Below are positions 44,409 through 52,797 of a stretch of DNA of 64,000 nt, one piece after another. Where the stretch lies: assembly GCF_003003995.1 (NCBI RefSeq), contig NZ_PVWF01000004.1, positions 36,445 through 100,444 on the forward strand, read 5' to 3'. The stretch comes from Pleurocapsa sp. CCALA 161. GTDB taxonomy: Bacteria > Cyanobacteriota > Cyanobacteriia > Cyanobacteriales > Xenococcaceae. Within the stretch, counting starts at the first letter, position 1, and each line of letters begins with the position of its first letter. A program made the translations under genes and the position numbers. The notes below the pieces were generated by a model, which saw nothing but the letters and a program-made list of their open reading frames with translations, did not search any database and had not been told where the DNA came from.

Positions 44409-44537
44409 GTCTGTATCATAAGAGTATAAACATAACGTTTATTACTTGCCAAAAGTTTTAGTCATCGCTACTACCTTGCACATTCATCGCCATTCAAAAT
44501 CTTTTTACAACAAACACGCTACATCTCGAGCAATTGT

Positions 44538-44558
44538 CTTAACCCGAACTCAGGTTAA
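44538..44558. repeat. 21 bp dispersed repeat, copy 2
   Basis: The element CTTAACCCGAACTCAGGTTA plus A matches 22772-22792 at 20 of 21 bases, with ends TTAACC/GGTTAA. Confidence 0.7.
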
Positions 44559-44572
44559 TTAGATATTACTAA

Positions 44573-44758
44573 TTAAGGCGATCGCCCTAGGATTTTAAAA
44601 TCTAACTTATGACCCATATTTTCTAGGTCTTTTTTTCCTAAATTAACATTAGCTGCCCACAATCGCTTTTCGTTTTTAGAGTTTTGAGCGATGTAACCAA
44701 GCAATATTCCCCCAGCAAATTGCCCAAAGGGAAGATTAATTAGGTAGCAATTGTACAT
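44573..44758 (-). CDS. Doubtful 61-residue frame
   Basis: From ATG 44758 the frame gives a 61-residue protein with a Gly-rich hydrophobic stretch (FGQFAGGILLGYIA) and a charged tail (KKDLENMGHKLDFKILG). It looks less random than most shadow frames and has no competing gene on the other strand. No ribosome-binding site or known family supports it, and it could be a remnant in this decayed patch. Confidence 0.25.
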   Translation of the reverse strand: MYNCYLINLPFGQFAGGILLGYIAQNSKNEKRLWAANVNLGKKDLENMGHKLDFKILGRSP

Positions 44759-44788
44759 ATTAGAAACAAAAAAGATAAAAGGAGAATA

Positions 44789-45655
44789 ATGACTATTTCC
44801 GCCGATCAAATTCCTGCTCAGTCTCAAAATCAAAAACCCGCATTGGAATCAGAAATGAATCCAGCGCCCCAGTACGATCGCGAAAGCTATCAAGGCAGTG
44901 ATAAATTAAAGGGGAAAGTTGCACTAATCACTGGTGGTGACAGTGGCATTGGTCGCTCTGTAGCAGTACTGTACGCTAAAGAAGGTGCGGATGTGGCAAT
45001 CGTCTACCTCAACGAACATGAGGATGCCCAGAAAACTAAACAACTAGTCGAAGCTCAAGGGCAAAAGTGCTTAATCATTGCAGGGGACATTAGCGGCGAG
45101 AAGTTTTGCCATGAAGCAGTAGAAAAAACCGTAGCTGAATTAGGTAAATTAGATATTTTAGTGAATAATGCTGCCGAGCAATATATGGAAAACGCCGAAA
45201 CTTTAGAAGACATCGATTCGGCACGTTTGGGTAGTATTTTTAGTACTAATATCTTTTCCATGTTTTACTTTTGTCGGGCTGCTATTCCTCACCTAAAAGA
45301 AGGTAGTTCAATTATTAACACTACTTCGATTAATGCCTACAAAGGTAATGCATCTTTACTCAGCTATTCCACAACTAAAGGTGCAATCCTCGCCTTTACT
45401 CGTTCCTTGTCTCAGTCTCTACTAGCAAAAGGCATTCGTGTTAACGGTGTTGCTCCTGGCCCAATTTGGACTCCTTTTATTCCCGATGCTTTTCCCGCCG
45501 AACAGGTCAAAGGTTTTGGGAAACAAGTACCTATGGAACGTCCTGGTCAACCAGTTGAAGTTGCCACCAGCTTTGTTTTCTTAGCTTCGGATGACTCTTC
45601 TTATTTTGCAGGACAGGTGCTACACCCTAATGGTGGCGTAGTCGTAAATGCATAG
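44789..45655 (+). CDS. Short-chain dehydrogenase/reductase, YghA-type
   Basis: The 288-residue protein has a long N-terminal extension (1-42) and then the Rossmann site TGGDSGIGRSVA, NNAAEQYM, catalytic Ser in NTTSINAYKG and YSTTKGA. The extension (QNQKPALESEMNPAPQYDRESYQGSDKLKGK) is characteristic of the YghA/general stress protein 39 subgroup, which uses NADP to reduce small carbonyl compounds. It lies 51 bp after the low-confidence frame and is followed by the DoxX-like gene. Confidence 0.9.
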   Translation: MTISADQIPAQSQNQKPALESEMNPAPQYDRESYQGSDKLKGKVALITGGDSGIGRSVAVLYAKEGADVAIVYLNEHEDAQKTKQLVEAQGQKCLIIAGDISGEKFCHEAVEKTVAELGKLDILVNNAAEQYMENAETLEDIDSARLGSIFSTNIFSMFYFCRAAIPHLKEGSSIINTTSINAYKGNASLLSYSTTKGAILAFTRSLSQSLLAKGIRVNGVAPGPIWTPFIPDAFPAEQVKGFGKQVPMERPGQPVEVATSFVFLASDDSSYFAGQVLHPNGGVVVNA

Positions 45656-45760
45656 ATTAGTTATAACGTAGTTTGATGCTAAGTCCATTTTAAGGTGGGC
45701 GTTCGAGGAACTGTAATTCGTCGGACGCTTGCGTTATCGTAATCAAGTCAGTCACAATCA

Positions 45761-46201
45761 ATGAAGCAAGTAATCAAGAACTTATTTAAAAATCTGATTT
45801 TAGAGCGCAAAGCAACTTTTCGCGGCATCTTAGCAATCTGCATTATCGTTGCTGGAGTTTTACACTTTCTTACTCCAGAACCTTTTATTAAAATTGTGCC
45901 TAGTTTGCTGCCTTACCCTGCTGCAATTGTTTATATCAGTGGGTTTTTTGAAATTCTCGGCGGAATTGGTTTATTAGTTCCTGCTGTTAGTCAGGCAGCA
46001 GCTTGGGGTCTAGTACTGCTGTTTATCGCCGTTTACCCAGCTAATATTAATATGGCAGTTAATCACATTCAAATTGCGAATATACCTGATAGTAACTGGT
46101 TTCAAGCAATTAGATTGCCATTTCAATTTGTTCTGATTGCTTGGGCTTGGTGGCTTACTCAGCCTGACGAACAAAGAGATCGCATTTCCCCTCAAAGTTA
46201 G
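45761..46201 (+). CDS. DoxX-like membrane protein
   Basis: The 146-residue protein has four predicted transmembrane helices and the arrangement GILAICIIVAGVLHFLTPEPFIKIVPSLLPYPAAIVYISGFFEILGGIGLLVP. This is the DoxX/DoxX-like fold; members are often linked to oxidative stress or quinone metabolism, but this one is unassigned. It follows the SDR gene by 105 bp on the same strand, and a stress role for both is only a suggestion. A HIP1-pair terminator for the next gene lies beyond it. Confidence 0.82.
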   Translation: MKQVIKNLFKNLILERKATFRGILAICIIVAGVLHFLTPEPFIKIVPSLLPYPAAIVYISGFFEILGGIGLLVPAVSQAAAWGLVLLFIAVYPANINMAVNHIQIANIPDSNWFQAIRLPFQFVLIAWAWWLTQPDEQRDRISPQS

Positions 46202-46434
46202 AAACTAACTACCTAACCTCTTGATTCAAGTTTTTCAAAAACTCATTAAAAAGCGCGATCGCATCTTACCAGAAATCTAGTTATGCATCGTGCCTAATAG
46301 GGAGGGTTTGAATTTTATTGCTATTTTCATTTTCTCCCTACTTGCCCTTCATTCTCCCTCTCTTTTCCGTTCTCGTCTTTCCGTTAGTCTAAACTACAGT
46401 CTTAACCAGAGTAAATTTACTTGAAAGTAAAAAA

Positions 46435-46469
46435 AGCGATCGCCATAATTTTCTTAAACGGCGATCGCT
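46435..46469 (-). terminator. HIP1-pair hairpin terminator for the Ycf45-like gene
   Basis: Arms AGCGATCGCC (46435-46444) and GGCGATCGCT (46460-46469) pair perfectly around a 15-base loop. On the minus strand seven T follow (complement of the A-run 46428-46434). It lies 28 bases after the stop of the minus-strand gene. Confidence 0.75.
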
Positions 46470-46496
46470 ATAATTAATTTTGTATAGGTACTTATT

Positions 46497-48248
46497 CTAT
46501 GCAGGATAGATCCTGAGACGGCGATTAGGCTCATCCCCAAAGCTATCAGACTGGAGACGGTAATGTTCGATTAGTTCATGCTGCATTTTACGCACTTTTG
46601 CCGAGCGCGGTAATAATTCTACAGGTTGACCTTGAGGAATGACTATTTGCTCTACCGCTAGTCTTGCCTCTTCCAATGCCTCGATTTCGTCATCGCTGCC
46701 TGCCTTGCTAAATAGACGTAAATCTGTTGCTTCAGGAACATTAGGATCATCTAGGTTAAGAATCTGGCGAAAGATTCGCGTCACCTGGGGAATGGTGTTT
46801 GCTTTGACTGTATAGATAGGTAGATGACGATCTCTTGCTATACTACGCAATCGCGAATGATGCTTAATTTGCGATCGCAGCGCCACCACCACATCTGCTT
46901 CATCTAAATCTTTAGTCAACATAATCGGTAGATCCAGTACATCAATCACCTGATCGATTTGAGAGCGACCAATACCATAGGCATAGATATATACGGGCCA
47001 ATCTTCTCCATTCGGCCCAGGAGTCCGTATCTTTTGACTATTTTGCTCTTTAGTCTGCCAAGAGCGCTCTAACATGTTTTCAAAGTCAGAATTGCCCCTT
47101 GAATTACTGGGGTTTAAAGCTAGAGGAGTCATTCTACCTGATGCTCTTAATCCTTGAGGGTGCAGAGGAATAGCCTCGTTTGTATTTCTTGAGGGCAGTG
47201 GTTTAAACGGCGAGGAAGATTCTTCGTGAATAATGGTCACTTCGCCACTATCATCAACGGTTCTAACTTGAGCAGGAGGTTCAATTCCTCGCAAGAGGGT
47301 GTCAATAGTAGCAGATACATCGTCGTGAACGACCCAACGCTGCCGTTCTAACATCTCTACAGCGATCGCAAATGTAGGAGGTGCTTTCCGTTCTAAAACG
47401 GTCTTTTGAGTTCTTCTACGGCGGGCTTCGTCGTCTCCCAAGGTAACACTCTGGATACCACCAACGAGATCCGATAGGGTAGGATTTTTAATTAAGTTTT
47501 CGACACTATTGCCATGAGCCGTCCCCACTAGCTGCACTCCCCGTTCGGCGATGGTTCTAGCCGCTAGGGCTTCTAATTCAGTCCCAATTTCATCGATGAC
47601 AATCACTTCGGGCATATGATTTTCTACCGCTTCAATCATTACCTGATGTTGCAACTCAGGGCGTGCTACCTGCATCCGACGGGCGCGACCAATAGCAGGA
47701 TGAGGCACATCACCATCTCCGGCAATCTCATTCGAGGTATCAATAATCACTACTCGTTTACCAAAGTCGTCGGCTAACACTCTAGCAATTTCTCTTAAAG
47801 CCGTAGTTTTACCTACCCCAGGTCGACCCAGCAAGAGAATAGACTGTCCAGTTTCGACGAGATCGCGAATCATCACAATCGTACCGTAAATTGCCCGACC
47901 AATCCGACAGGTCAAACCAATAATATCTCCAGTACGGTTACGAATGGCGCTAATACGGTGGAGGGTTCTTTCAATTCCTGCCCGATTATCGCTGCTGAAC
48001 ATTCCAACCCGTTCAATACAGTGCTGGATCTCTTCTTGTGTTACAGGTTCATCACGAATATAGACCGCGCGATCGCTAAAACGGGCTTCGGGCAATCTAC
48101 CTAAATCTAAAACTACCTCAATTAAATTATCGCTATCGGATTCAATCTGCTGATCTAGCTGGGAACGAATTGAGTCAGGAAAAATAGCAAGTAATTTGTC
48201 TAAATTATCGGTAACTTGCATCCGATGGGAAGCTATATCTGACTGCAT
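46497..48248 (-). CDS. Ycf45-like AAA ATPase with R3H domain
   Basis: The 583-residue protein has a Walker A motif GRPGVGKT (141-148) followed by ALREIARVLAD, a Walker B VIVIDEIGTE (about 213-222), an arginine-rich segment, and a C-terminal R3H domain (RSAKVRKMQHELIEHY) for single-stranded nucleic acid. This is the Ycf45/SpoIIIAA-like group found in plastids and all cyanobacteria. Its function is not settled; a role in nucleic acid handling is likely from the R3H domain. It is convergent with DoxX and ends at a HIP1 hairpin. Confidence 0.9.
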   Translation of the reverse strand: MQSDIASHRMQVTDNLDKLLAIFPDSIRSQLDQQIESDSDNLIEVVLDLGRLPEARFSDRAVYIRDEPVTQEEIQHCIERVGMFSSDNRAGIERTLHRISAIRNRTGDIIGLTCRIGRAIYGTIVMIRDLVETGQSILLLGRPGVGKTTALREIARVLADDFGKRVVIIDTSNEIAGDGDVPHPAIGRARRMQVARPELQHQVMIEAVENHMPEVIVIDEIGTELEALAARTIAERGVQLVGTAHGNSVENLIKNPTLSDLVGGIQSVTLGDDEARRRRTQKTVLERKAPPTFAIAVEMLERQRWVVHDDVSATIDTLLRGIEPPAQVRTVDDSGEVTIIHEESSSPFKPLPSRNTNEAIPLHPQGLRASGRMTPLALNPSNSRGNSDFENMLERSWQTKEQNSQKIRTPGPNGEDWPVYIYAYGIGRSQIDQVIDVLDLPIMLTKDLDEADVVVALRSQIKHHSRLRSIARDRHLPIYTVKANTIPQVTRIFRQILNLDDPNVPEATDLRLFSKAGSDDEIEALEEARLAVEQIVIPQGQPVELLPRSAKVRKMQHELIEHYRLQSDSFGDEPNRRLRIYPA

Positions 48249-48298
48249 TATGAAAGTATATTTGTTAATAAAAATGAATAAATTTAGGAAACCAGAGA

Positions 48299-49396
48299 CT
48301 AACTATTAGCCGTTTTAATCTGACTAACTAGTTCTTTAGCAGTGTTGACTGCTTGCTCTAATAACTCTCTATTTTGTTCGAGCTTTAAATTAAGCTGATT
48401 CATTGGTTGATTTTTAATTGATTTAACTTGATTTAATTGCAGTGCAGTTTCTAACTGAGCGATAGTTGGAGTTAAAATTGCCCGAGCATAACTGCCGTAA
48501 GCTAATCCTGACACTAGGTTTGGTTTTCCAGCCCCATTAGGCTTGCCTAGCATATTTGCCTGTTTAAGTTTGCTGACAGTATAGTTGTTAGTTCCTCCCG
48601 CAAGCTGGATATATCCAGGCAGTTGTGCCTGTAAAACTTTATGAGCAAAAGAAATAGCTGCATGGGTTGTGCCTCTGCCAATATCTCCGCTCATTGAGCG
48701 TCCGTCCGTTTGCCAAATGAGGGGACAGGATAGAGGACTAATTAACGCATAAAGCGATCGCAAATATTCAATCACATTAGGCGCATCAGTACAGCTAATT
48801 GCCAACAATTTTAGCTGACCAATAATAGGCGAAATATCTCGCCACACCCGCTTAAAATCATCATAATGCCCCACCTGAGTATGGATCTCGATCGCGTCTA
48901 CGCCTAAAGATTTAATTAAGGGGATCACCTCTGATAAACAAGATATATAAGAATTAGTTGTAATTAAACTTTGAGGACAAATCGGCTCGCAACGTCCACA
49001 GCCATAACACAGACTATCAAGTACTCCTCCTTGATTTAAGTCAATCGCCTCCGCAGGACATACCTTCACACATGGTTGAGAACAATCTATGGGGCATTGA
49101 GTTGCATCAAACTTTGCTTTGCGAAAATGAGGATCTTCTCCATCATTAACACTAACCATTAACCACGGTGAGTTGTCGGGTAAGTTTTCACACTTCAATT
49201 GTTTTTTGGCGGCGGTAATTCCTTCCTGGGCAGCAGCAATTACCGCCAGATCGGCAGCCACATCAATACAGTCTGCCCCAGCCAAACTATAAGCTACGGC
49301 CAAACTGCGAACCACAGGAAGATGTTGGTAGCTAGCTCCACAAATTAACTTAAACCAGCTACCCTCTTTTAAGGAATGTAAGGGATAGGATTGCAT
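48299..49396 (-). CDS. ldpA: Iron-sulfur protein LdpA (light-dependent period)
   Basis: From ATG 49396 the protein has 365 residues and opens MQSYPLHSLKEGSWFKLICGASYQHLP, the family start; a TTG nine codons upstream is less likely. Two 4Fe-4S motifs are seen: CPIDCSQPCVKVCP and CYGCGRCEPICP. LdpA reports the redox state to the KaiABC clock in Synechococcus elongatus. The C-terminal helix is long and basic. It lies 50 bp upstream of the Ycf45-like gene on the same strand and may share its transcript. Confidence 0.93.
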   Translation of the reverse strand: MQSYPLHSLKEGSWFKLICGASYQHLPVVRSLAVAYSLAGADCIDVAADLAVIAAAQEGITAAKKQLKCENLPDNSPWLMVSVNDGEDPHFRKAKFDATQCPIDCSQPCVKVCPAEAIDLNQGGVLDSLCYGCGRCEPICPQSLITTNSYISCLSEVIPLIKSLGVDAIEIHTQVGHYDDFKRVWRDISPIIGQLKLLAISCTDAPNVIEYLRSLYALISPLSCPLIWQTDGRSMSGDIGRGTTHAAISFAHKVLQAQLPGYIQLAGGTNNYTVSKLKQANMLGKPNGAGKPNLVSGLAYGSYARAILTPTIAQLETALQLNQVKSIKNQPMNQLNLKLEQNRELLEQAVNTAKELVSQIKTANS

Positions 49397-49490
49397 CACT
49401 CTTACATCGTAATAGTTTGTCAATCATTAGTGTTAGGAATTTTTTAAAAGCTCCTAATTCTCTATCCCAAGTTATTATTTCTTACGTTAC

Positions 49491-49567
49491 TGCTCATTGA
49501 TTACTAATTACTAATTACTGATTACTGTTCATTGCTCATTGCTCATTGTTCATTGCTCATTGCTCAC
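49491..49567. repeat. Heptanucleotide tandem repeat (STRR), 11 units
   Basis: Eleven in-phase units run from 49491: TGCTCAT, TGATTAC, TAATTAC, TAATTAC, TGATTAC, TGTTCAT, TGCTCAT, TGCTCAT, TGTTCAT, TGCTCAT, TGCTCAC. Such arrays are known from cyanobacteria as STRR sequences. It lies between the vWA gene and ldpA. Confidence 0.9.
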
Positions 49568-49572
49568 TGAAC

Positions 49573-50193
49573 TTAATCTTTAATGGCATTCAACAAAACT
49601 TCTGCCAAAGTTAAGCCCTGCATATCGTCAATGGTAATGGTATCAACAATATCAAATTTAGCCCCAGCAGTTTGTAACTGATCGTCTAGAGCCTTGAGAA
49701 ACTGAGTCGCTTTACGATCTTTTCCTACTTGAATTAAGGAAATACCTAACTCTTCGTCATGATTTATTTGGCGAGAAGCATCGATAATTACCCGCATTAC
49801 GGCTTTATAATCATCTGGCTCACCATCTGTAACAACTACAATCGTTTCCCCGTTTGTCTTTGCTTTTCCTGCTGCTTTGCGCTCAAAATAGTTATTAACT
49901 GCATCTGCCAACACGCTAGCTAAATCTGTTCGCCCCATCGGCTCGTTTTCCAGATATATCTTCGCCACCTTGTCAGCAGTAACATTATCGTAGCGACGAA
50001 AACGACCAGAGAATAAATAAACTGTAATACCGTCGGGGTCTATTTTTTCGCATTCTTGAGCTAGAGCTAAAGTAGATTCTTGGGCAGATTCCCAGCGAGT
50101 TTTTCCTCCAGGGCGATCGTTAATCGACATACTGCCACTTTTATCAATAATTAATGTATAGTCGCGATCTTCAACAATAGAACTATCCGTCAT
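49573..50193 (-). CDS. von Willebrand factor type A domain protein
   Basis: The 206-residue protein is one vWA domain with a full metal-dependent site: IIDKSGSMS (DxSxS), Thr in GRTDLAS and Asp in VVTDGEPDDY. Proteins of this soluble type act as adhesion or protein-protein interaction modules. The partner is not evident; no AAA ATPase or TerD gene is adjacent. It shares a 272 bp divergent region with the small membrane protein gene. Confidence 0.9.
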   Translation of the reverse strand: MTDSSIVEDRDYTLIIDKSGSMSINDRPGGKTRWESAQESTLALAQECEKIDPDGITVYLFSGRFRRYDNVTADKVAKIYLENEPMGRTDLASVLADAVNNYFERKAAGKAKTNGETIVVVTDGEPDDYKAVMRVIIDASRQINHDEELGISLIQVGKDRKATQFLKALDDQLQTAGAKFDIVDTITIDDMQGLTLAEVLLNAIKD

Positions 50194-50465
50194 GATGTCA
50201 CAATTTATTTTGTTCTAGTTTCAATCTACAGCCTATTACAAGCTTGAACTGAACTGCCAAAAATCAAAAATTTTCACAGATTTACTTAATACCAGTATAA
50301 AAAAGCTTAAGTAAATATACTCAGTAATTTCAGTCAATTGTAAACAGATATTGCAAGCCACGAAAAAATAGTTGAATATTCTGCTTAATCTTAGAAACCT
50401 CCGCGATAATTGTAAGTAATCTAAACCTCAACATATATACCTTTAGACATTTAGGAGATTTTTTG

Positions 50466-50789
50466 ATGGATAATGAGCTGCATAAATATAAAATGATCTG
50501 TACTTTAAAATTTGGTGATATTTACGGTCAGATAATTATCTGGCTAATTGTAATCTTTATAAGCTTGGCAACCACTTTAGCTTTATGGAGCAGTACTAGA
50601 CAAATCTACGCTTTAGCAACTGTGGGTATTGTCTTAGTTTTATCCTTGCCTTTCTTGCTGTTCGCTTTTGTGACAACCTTGCTTAATCGGATTGAGTTTG
50701 TGCCGATGGAAGAAGAATTATTTAGCCGTCGAACTGTTGTTGGTCCTAATTCTCAAGCAACCAACTCAGAAACTGCGGCTGCTAGTTAA
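50466..50789 (+). CDS. Small membrane protein of unknown function
   Basis: From ATG 50466 the protein has 107 residues; AGGAG at 50453-50457 is eight bases upstream, so the in-frame TTG at 50463 is unlikely. Two transmembrane helices (about 18-41 and 47-70) are followed by a charged cytoplasmic tail. No motif is recognised. Upstream 272 bp are shared with the vWA gene; next is the converging ABC-2 permease. Confidence 0.75.
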   Translation: MDNELHKYKMICTLKFGDIYGQIIIWLIVIFISLATTLALWSSTRQIYALATVGIVLVLSLPFLLFAFVTTLLNRIEFVPMEEELFSRRTVVGPNSQATNSETAAAS

Positions 50790-50882
50790 AGACAAAAATG
50801 AGGGATAGATTAAGGAGATGGAAAAAGTAATTAGATCTAATATAGATCTTCATCTCCTCTTCCTTCATTCTTTTAATTCGAC

Positions 50883-51668
50883 TCAAGCACCCATCCCTGA
50901 ATATTGTTTTAATCCTCTACGCCACAGCCAGCGATTAATAATTAAAAAAGCGATCGCCCAACTTAGTATAATCAGAACACTTTTACCAAACTCTACTGGT
51001 AATCCCATCAGTAATACCGCAGGAAAATGCATCATGTAGGGAAAAGGAGTCCATTCTACAATCTGTCTTACGCTAGCAGGAAAAACTTCCAAAGGTGCGA
51101 TCGTACCGGAAAGAAAAATATAAAACAGAAACCAGAATTGCTGAATGGCGCTAGCTCTTTCTGTCCAAAAAGCCAGCATAGCAAAGGTATATTGAATCAC
51201 AAAGGCTAGAGTAAAAGATAGGGCGATCGCAATTATGCCTAAAAACAAATTTGATAGTCGGGGAATCCAGGCAGCATCGGGATAGAGAACAAAAAACAAC
51301 CCGCAAAATAAAGCAATTAGCGGAATGCGAGTCATTTTCTCGGCTAGGTGTCTGGCGACATGATGCCAAGCAGGATCGATTGGTTGCAAAAGACGCAGAG
51401 ATAGTTGCCCCTCCAAGATCTCCCGCTCAAATTCCCAAATTACCCAAACAGCCGTAAGCTGTCGCACGACAAAGACGCTAAAGAAATAGCGAGCAAATTC
51501 TTGAGGAGTAAAATCAAACTTTCCCTGGCTGGATGCTTGAATCCATACCCCCATCAGAATAATTGGCAATGAATTAGATAATACCCAGAGAAATATTTCA
51601 GCTCGATATTCCAGCATATGAGCATAATGAGCTAGCAACAAGGTTCTGGCTTTTCTAAGATTTAACAT
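50883..51668 (-). CDS. ABC-2-type transporter permease, orphan
   Basis: The 261-residue protein has six predicted helices with PIILMGVWIQ and LRLLQPIDPAWHHVARHLAEK, and a C-terminal FIIP-like turn common to ABC-2 exporters of daunorubicin type. No ATPase or second permease gene is beside it, so the partners must be elsewhere. The substrate is unknown. A small repeat-rich spacer separates it from the divergent beta-lactamase gene. Confidence 0.85.
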   Translation of the reverse strand: MLNLRKARTLLLAHYAHMLEYRAEIFLWVLSNSLPIILMGVWIQASSQGKFDFTPQEFARYFFSVFVVRQLTAVWVIWEFEREILEGQLSLRLLQPIDPAWHHVARHLAEKMTRIPLIALFCGLFFVLYPDAAWIPRLSNLFLGIIAIALSFTLAFVIQYTFAMLAFWTERASAIQQFWFLFYIFLSGTIAPLEVFPASVRQIVEWTPFPYMMHFPAVLLMGLPVEFGKSVLIILSWAIAFLIINRWLWRRGLKQYSGMGA

Positions 51669-51838
51669 TTTTTCTAATCGTCAAAATATATTTGAAGAGC
51701 GATTGAACTCTGTCCACGGACGCGCCTGGAGGCGCTAATCCTTTAGGGCTTCGCGATCAGCATTATTTGACATGCTATTTAAGCTCTGATTCAATTGAAA
51801 CAGTTTTAGCTAGATAAAGCAGCCAAAAGAAGAAAATT

Positions 51839-52681
51839 GTGAAAAAAGTAATTAATTTGCTCTTGCTATTATTGTTAACCACAGTTGGTAGTTATCTGGT
51901 TACACAACATCCAGTTTATTCCCAAAGCGAACCAAATATAGAGCAGCAAGCGGATTTTCAAAAACACTTTGAAAGCTTGGGCGTGAAAGGCTCAATTATG
52001 ATTTACGATCAAAATCGAGATTTTTTTTATCAACATAATCGCGATCGCAACGATACACCTTTTCTCCCTGCTTCAACCTATAAAATTCCTAATTCTTTAA
52101 TTGCTTTAGAGACGGGAGTAATCAAAAATGATGTTGATGTTCTGACTTGGGATGGGATTGAAAGAGGTTTAGCCGATGCTCCTATTGACGAATGGAATCA
52201 AGATTTAAACATGCGTCTGGCTTTTAAATATTCAGCTGTTTGGTTTTATCAAGTTCTGGCGCGTAAAATTGGTCATCAAAGAATGCAGAATTTTGTGACT
52301 AAAATCGCCTACGGAAATCAAAATATTGGTGGCAAAGAGGATATTGATCAGTTTTGGTTGGAGGGAGAATTACGCATTACACCTCGACAGCAAATTGATT
52401 TTCTCCGCCGTCTCCAGCAAAATGACTTACCTTTTGCTCAAAAAAATATTGATTTAGTTAAAGATATTGCGATCGCCGAAGAAACTGACAACTACGTATT
52501 GCGAGGTAAAACAGGAATAGCTACTTCTGTCACGCCCCAGATAGGTTGGTATGTGGGTTATTTAGAACAAAATGATCATGTTTATTTCTTTGCAACCAAT
52601 ATTGATGTTATTAGCGACAAAGATGTGGCAGCGAGGTTAGAAGTTACTAAATTATGTTTACAAGATTTAGGGCTACTTTAA
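51839..52681 (+). CDS. Class D (OXA-type) beta-lactamase
   Basis: The 280-residue protein (GTG start) has a signal peptide (1-28) and all class D motifs: STYK at 79-82 with the nucleophile Ser79 and the carboxylate Lys82, SAV at 132-134, YGN at 158-160 and KTG at 224-226. A Trp in the omega region (DQFWLEGE) fits the lysine-stabilising Trp. It would hydrolyse beta-lactams in the periplasm; an ancestral sensor or cell-wall role is also possible. No resistance gene or mobile element is next to it. The gene converges on hemA. Confidence 0.92.
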   Translation: MKKVINLLLLLLLTTVGSYLVTQHPVYSQSEPNIEQQADFQKHFESLGVKGSIMIYDQNRDFFYQHNRDRNDTPFLPASTYKIPNSLIALETGVIKNDVDVLTWDGIERGLADAPIDEWNQDLNMRLAFKYSAVWFYQVLARKIGHQRMQNFVTKIAYGNQNIGGKEDIDQFWLEGELRITPRQQIDFLRRLQQNDLPFAQKNIDLVKDIAIAEETDNYVLRGKTGIATSVTPQIGWYVGYLEQNDHVYFFATNIDVISDKDVAARLEVTKLCLQDLGLL

Positions 52682-52727
52682 GGTTTAATCCCTGGGAATA
52701 GAGGTGAACGGTAAGGCACTTGCAGTG

Positions 52728-52767
52728 GAAAAAAAACGCGACCTAGTAAAAATTTAGATCGCGGTTG
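52728..52767. terminator. Hairpin between the beta-lactamase gene and hemA
   Basis: CGCGACCTAG (from 52738) pairs with TTAGATCGCG at 9 of 10 positions around a short loop. An A-run precedes it at 52729-52736, giving a T-run on the minus strand, so it may terminate hemA. Confidence 0.5.
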
Positions 52768-52797
52768 TAAGTTGTTGGATAGATGATTACTAGTTAC

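Noticed and set aside
49491..49567. CRISPR-like array
   Set aside because: The units are 7 bases long, contiguous and without spacers, so this is a heptad tandem repeat.
51719..51760. Further copy of the 23 bp repeat (CCTTTAGGGCTTCGCG)
   Set aside because: It shares the palindromic core but lacks the middle bases and the AAAT end; probably related, but too short to count as a copy.
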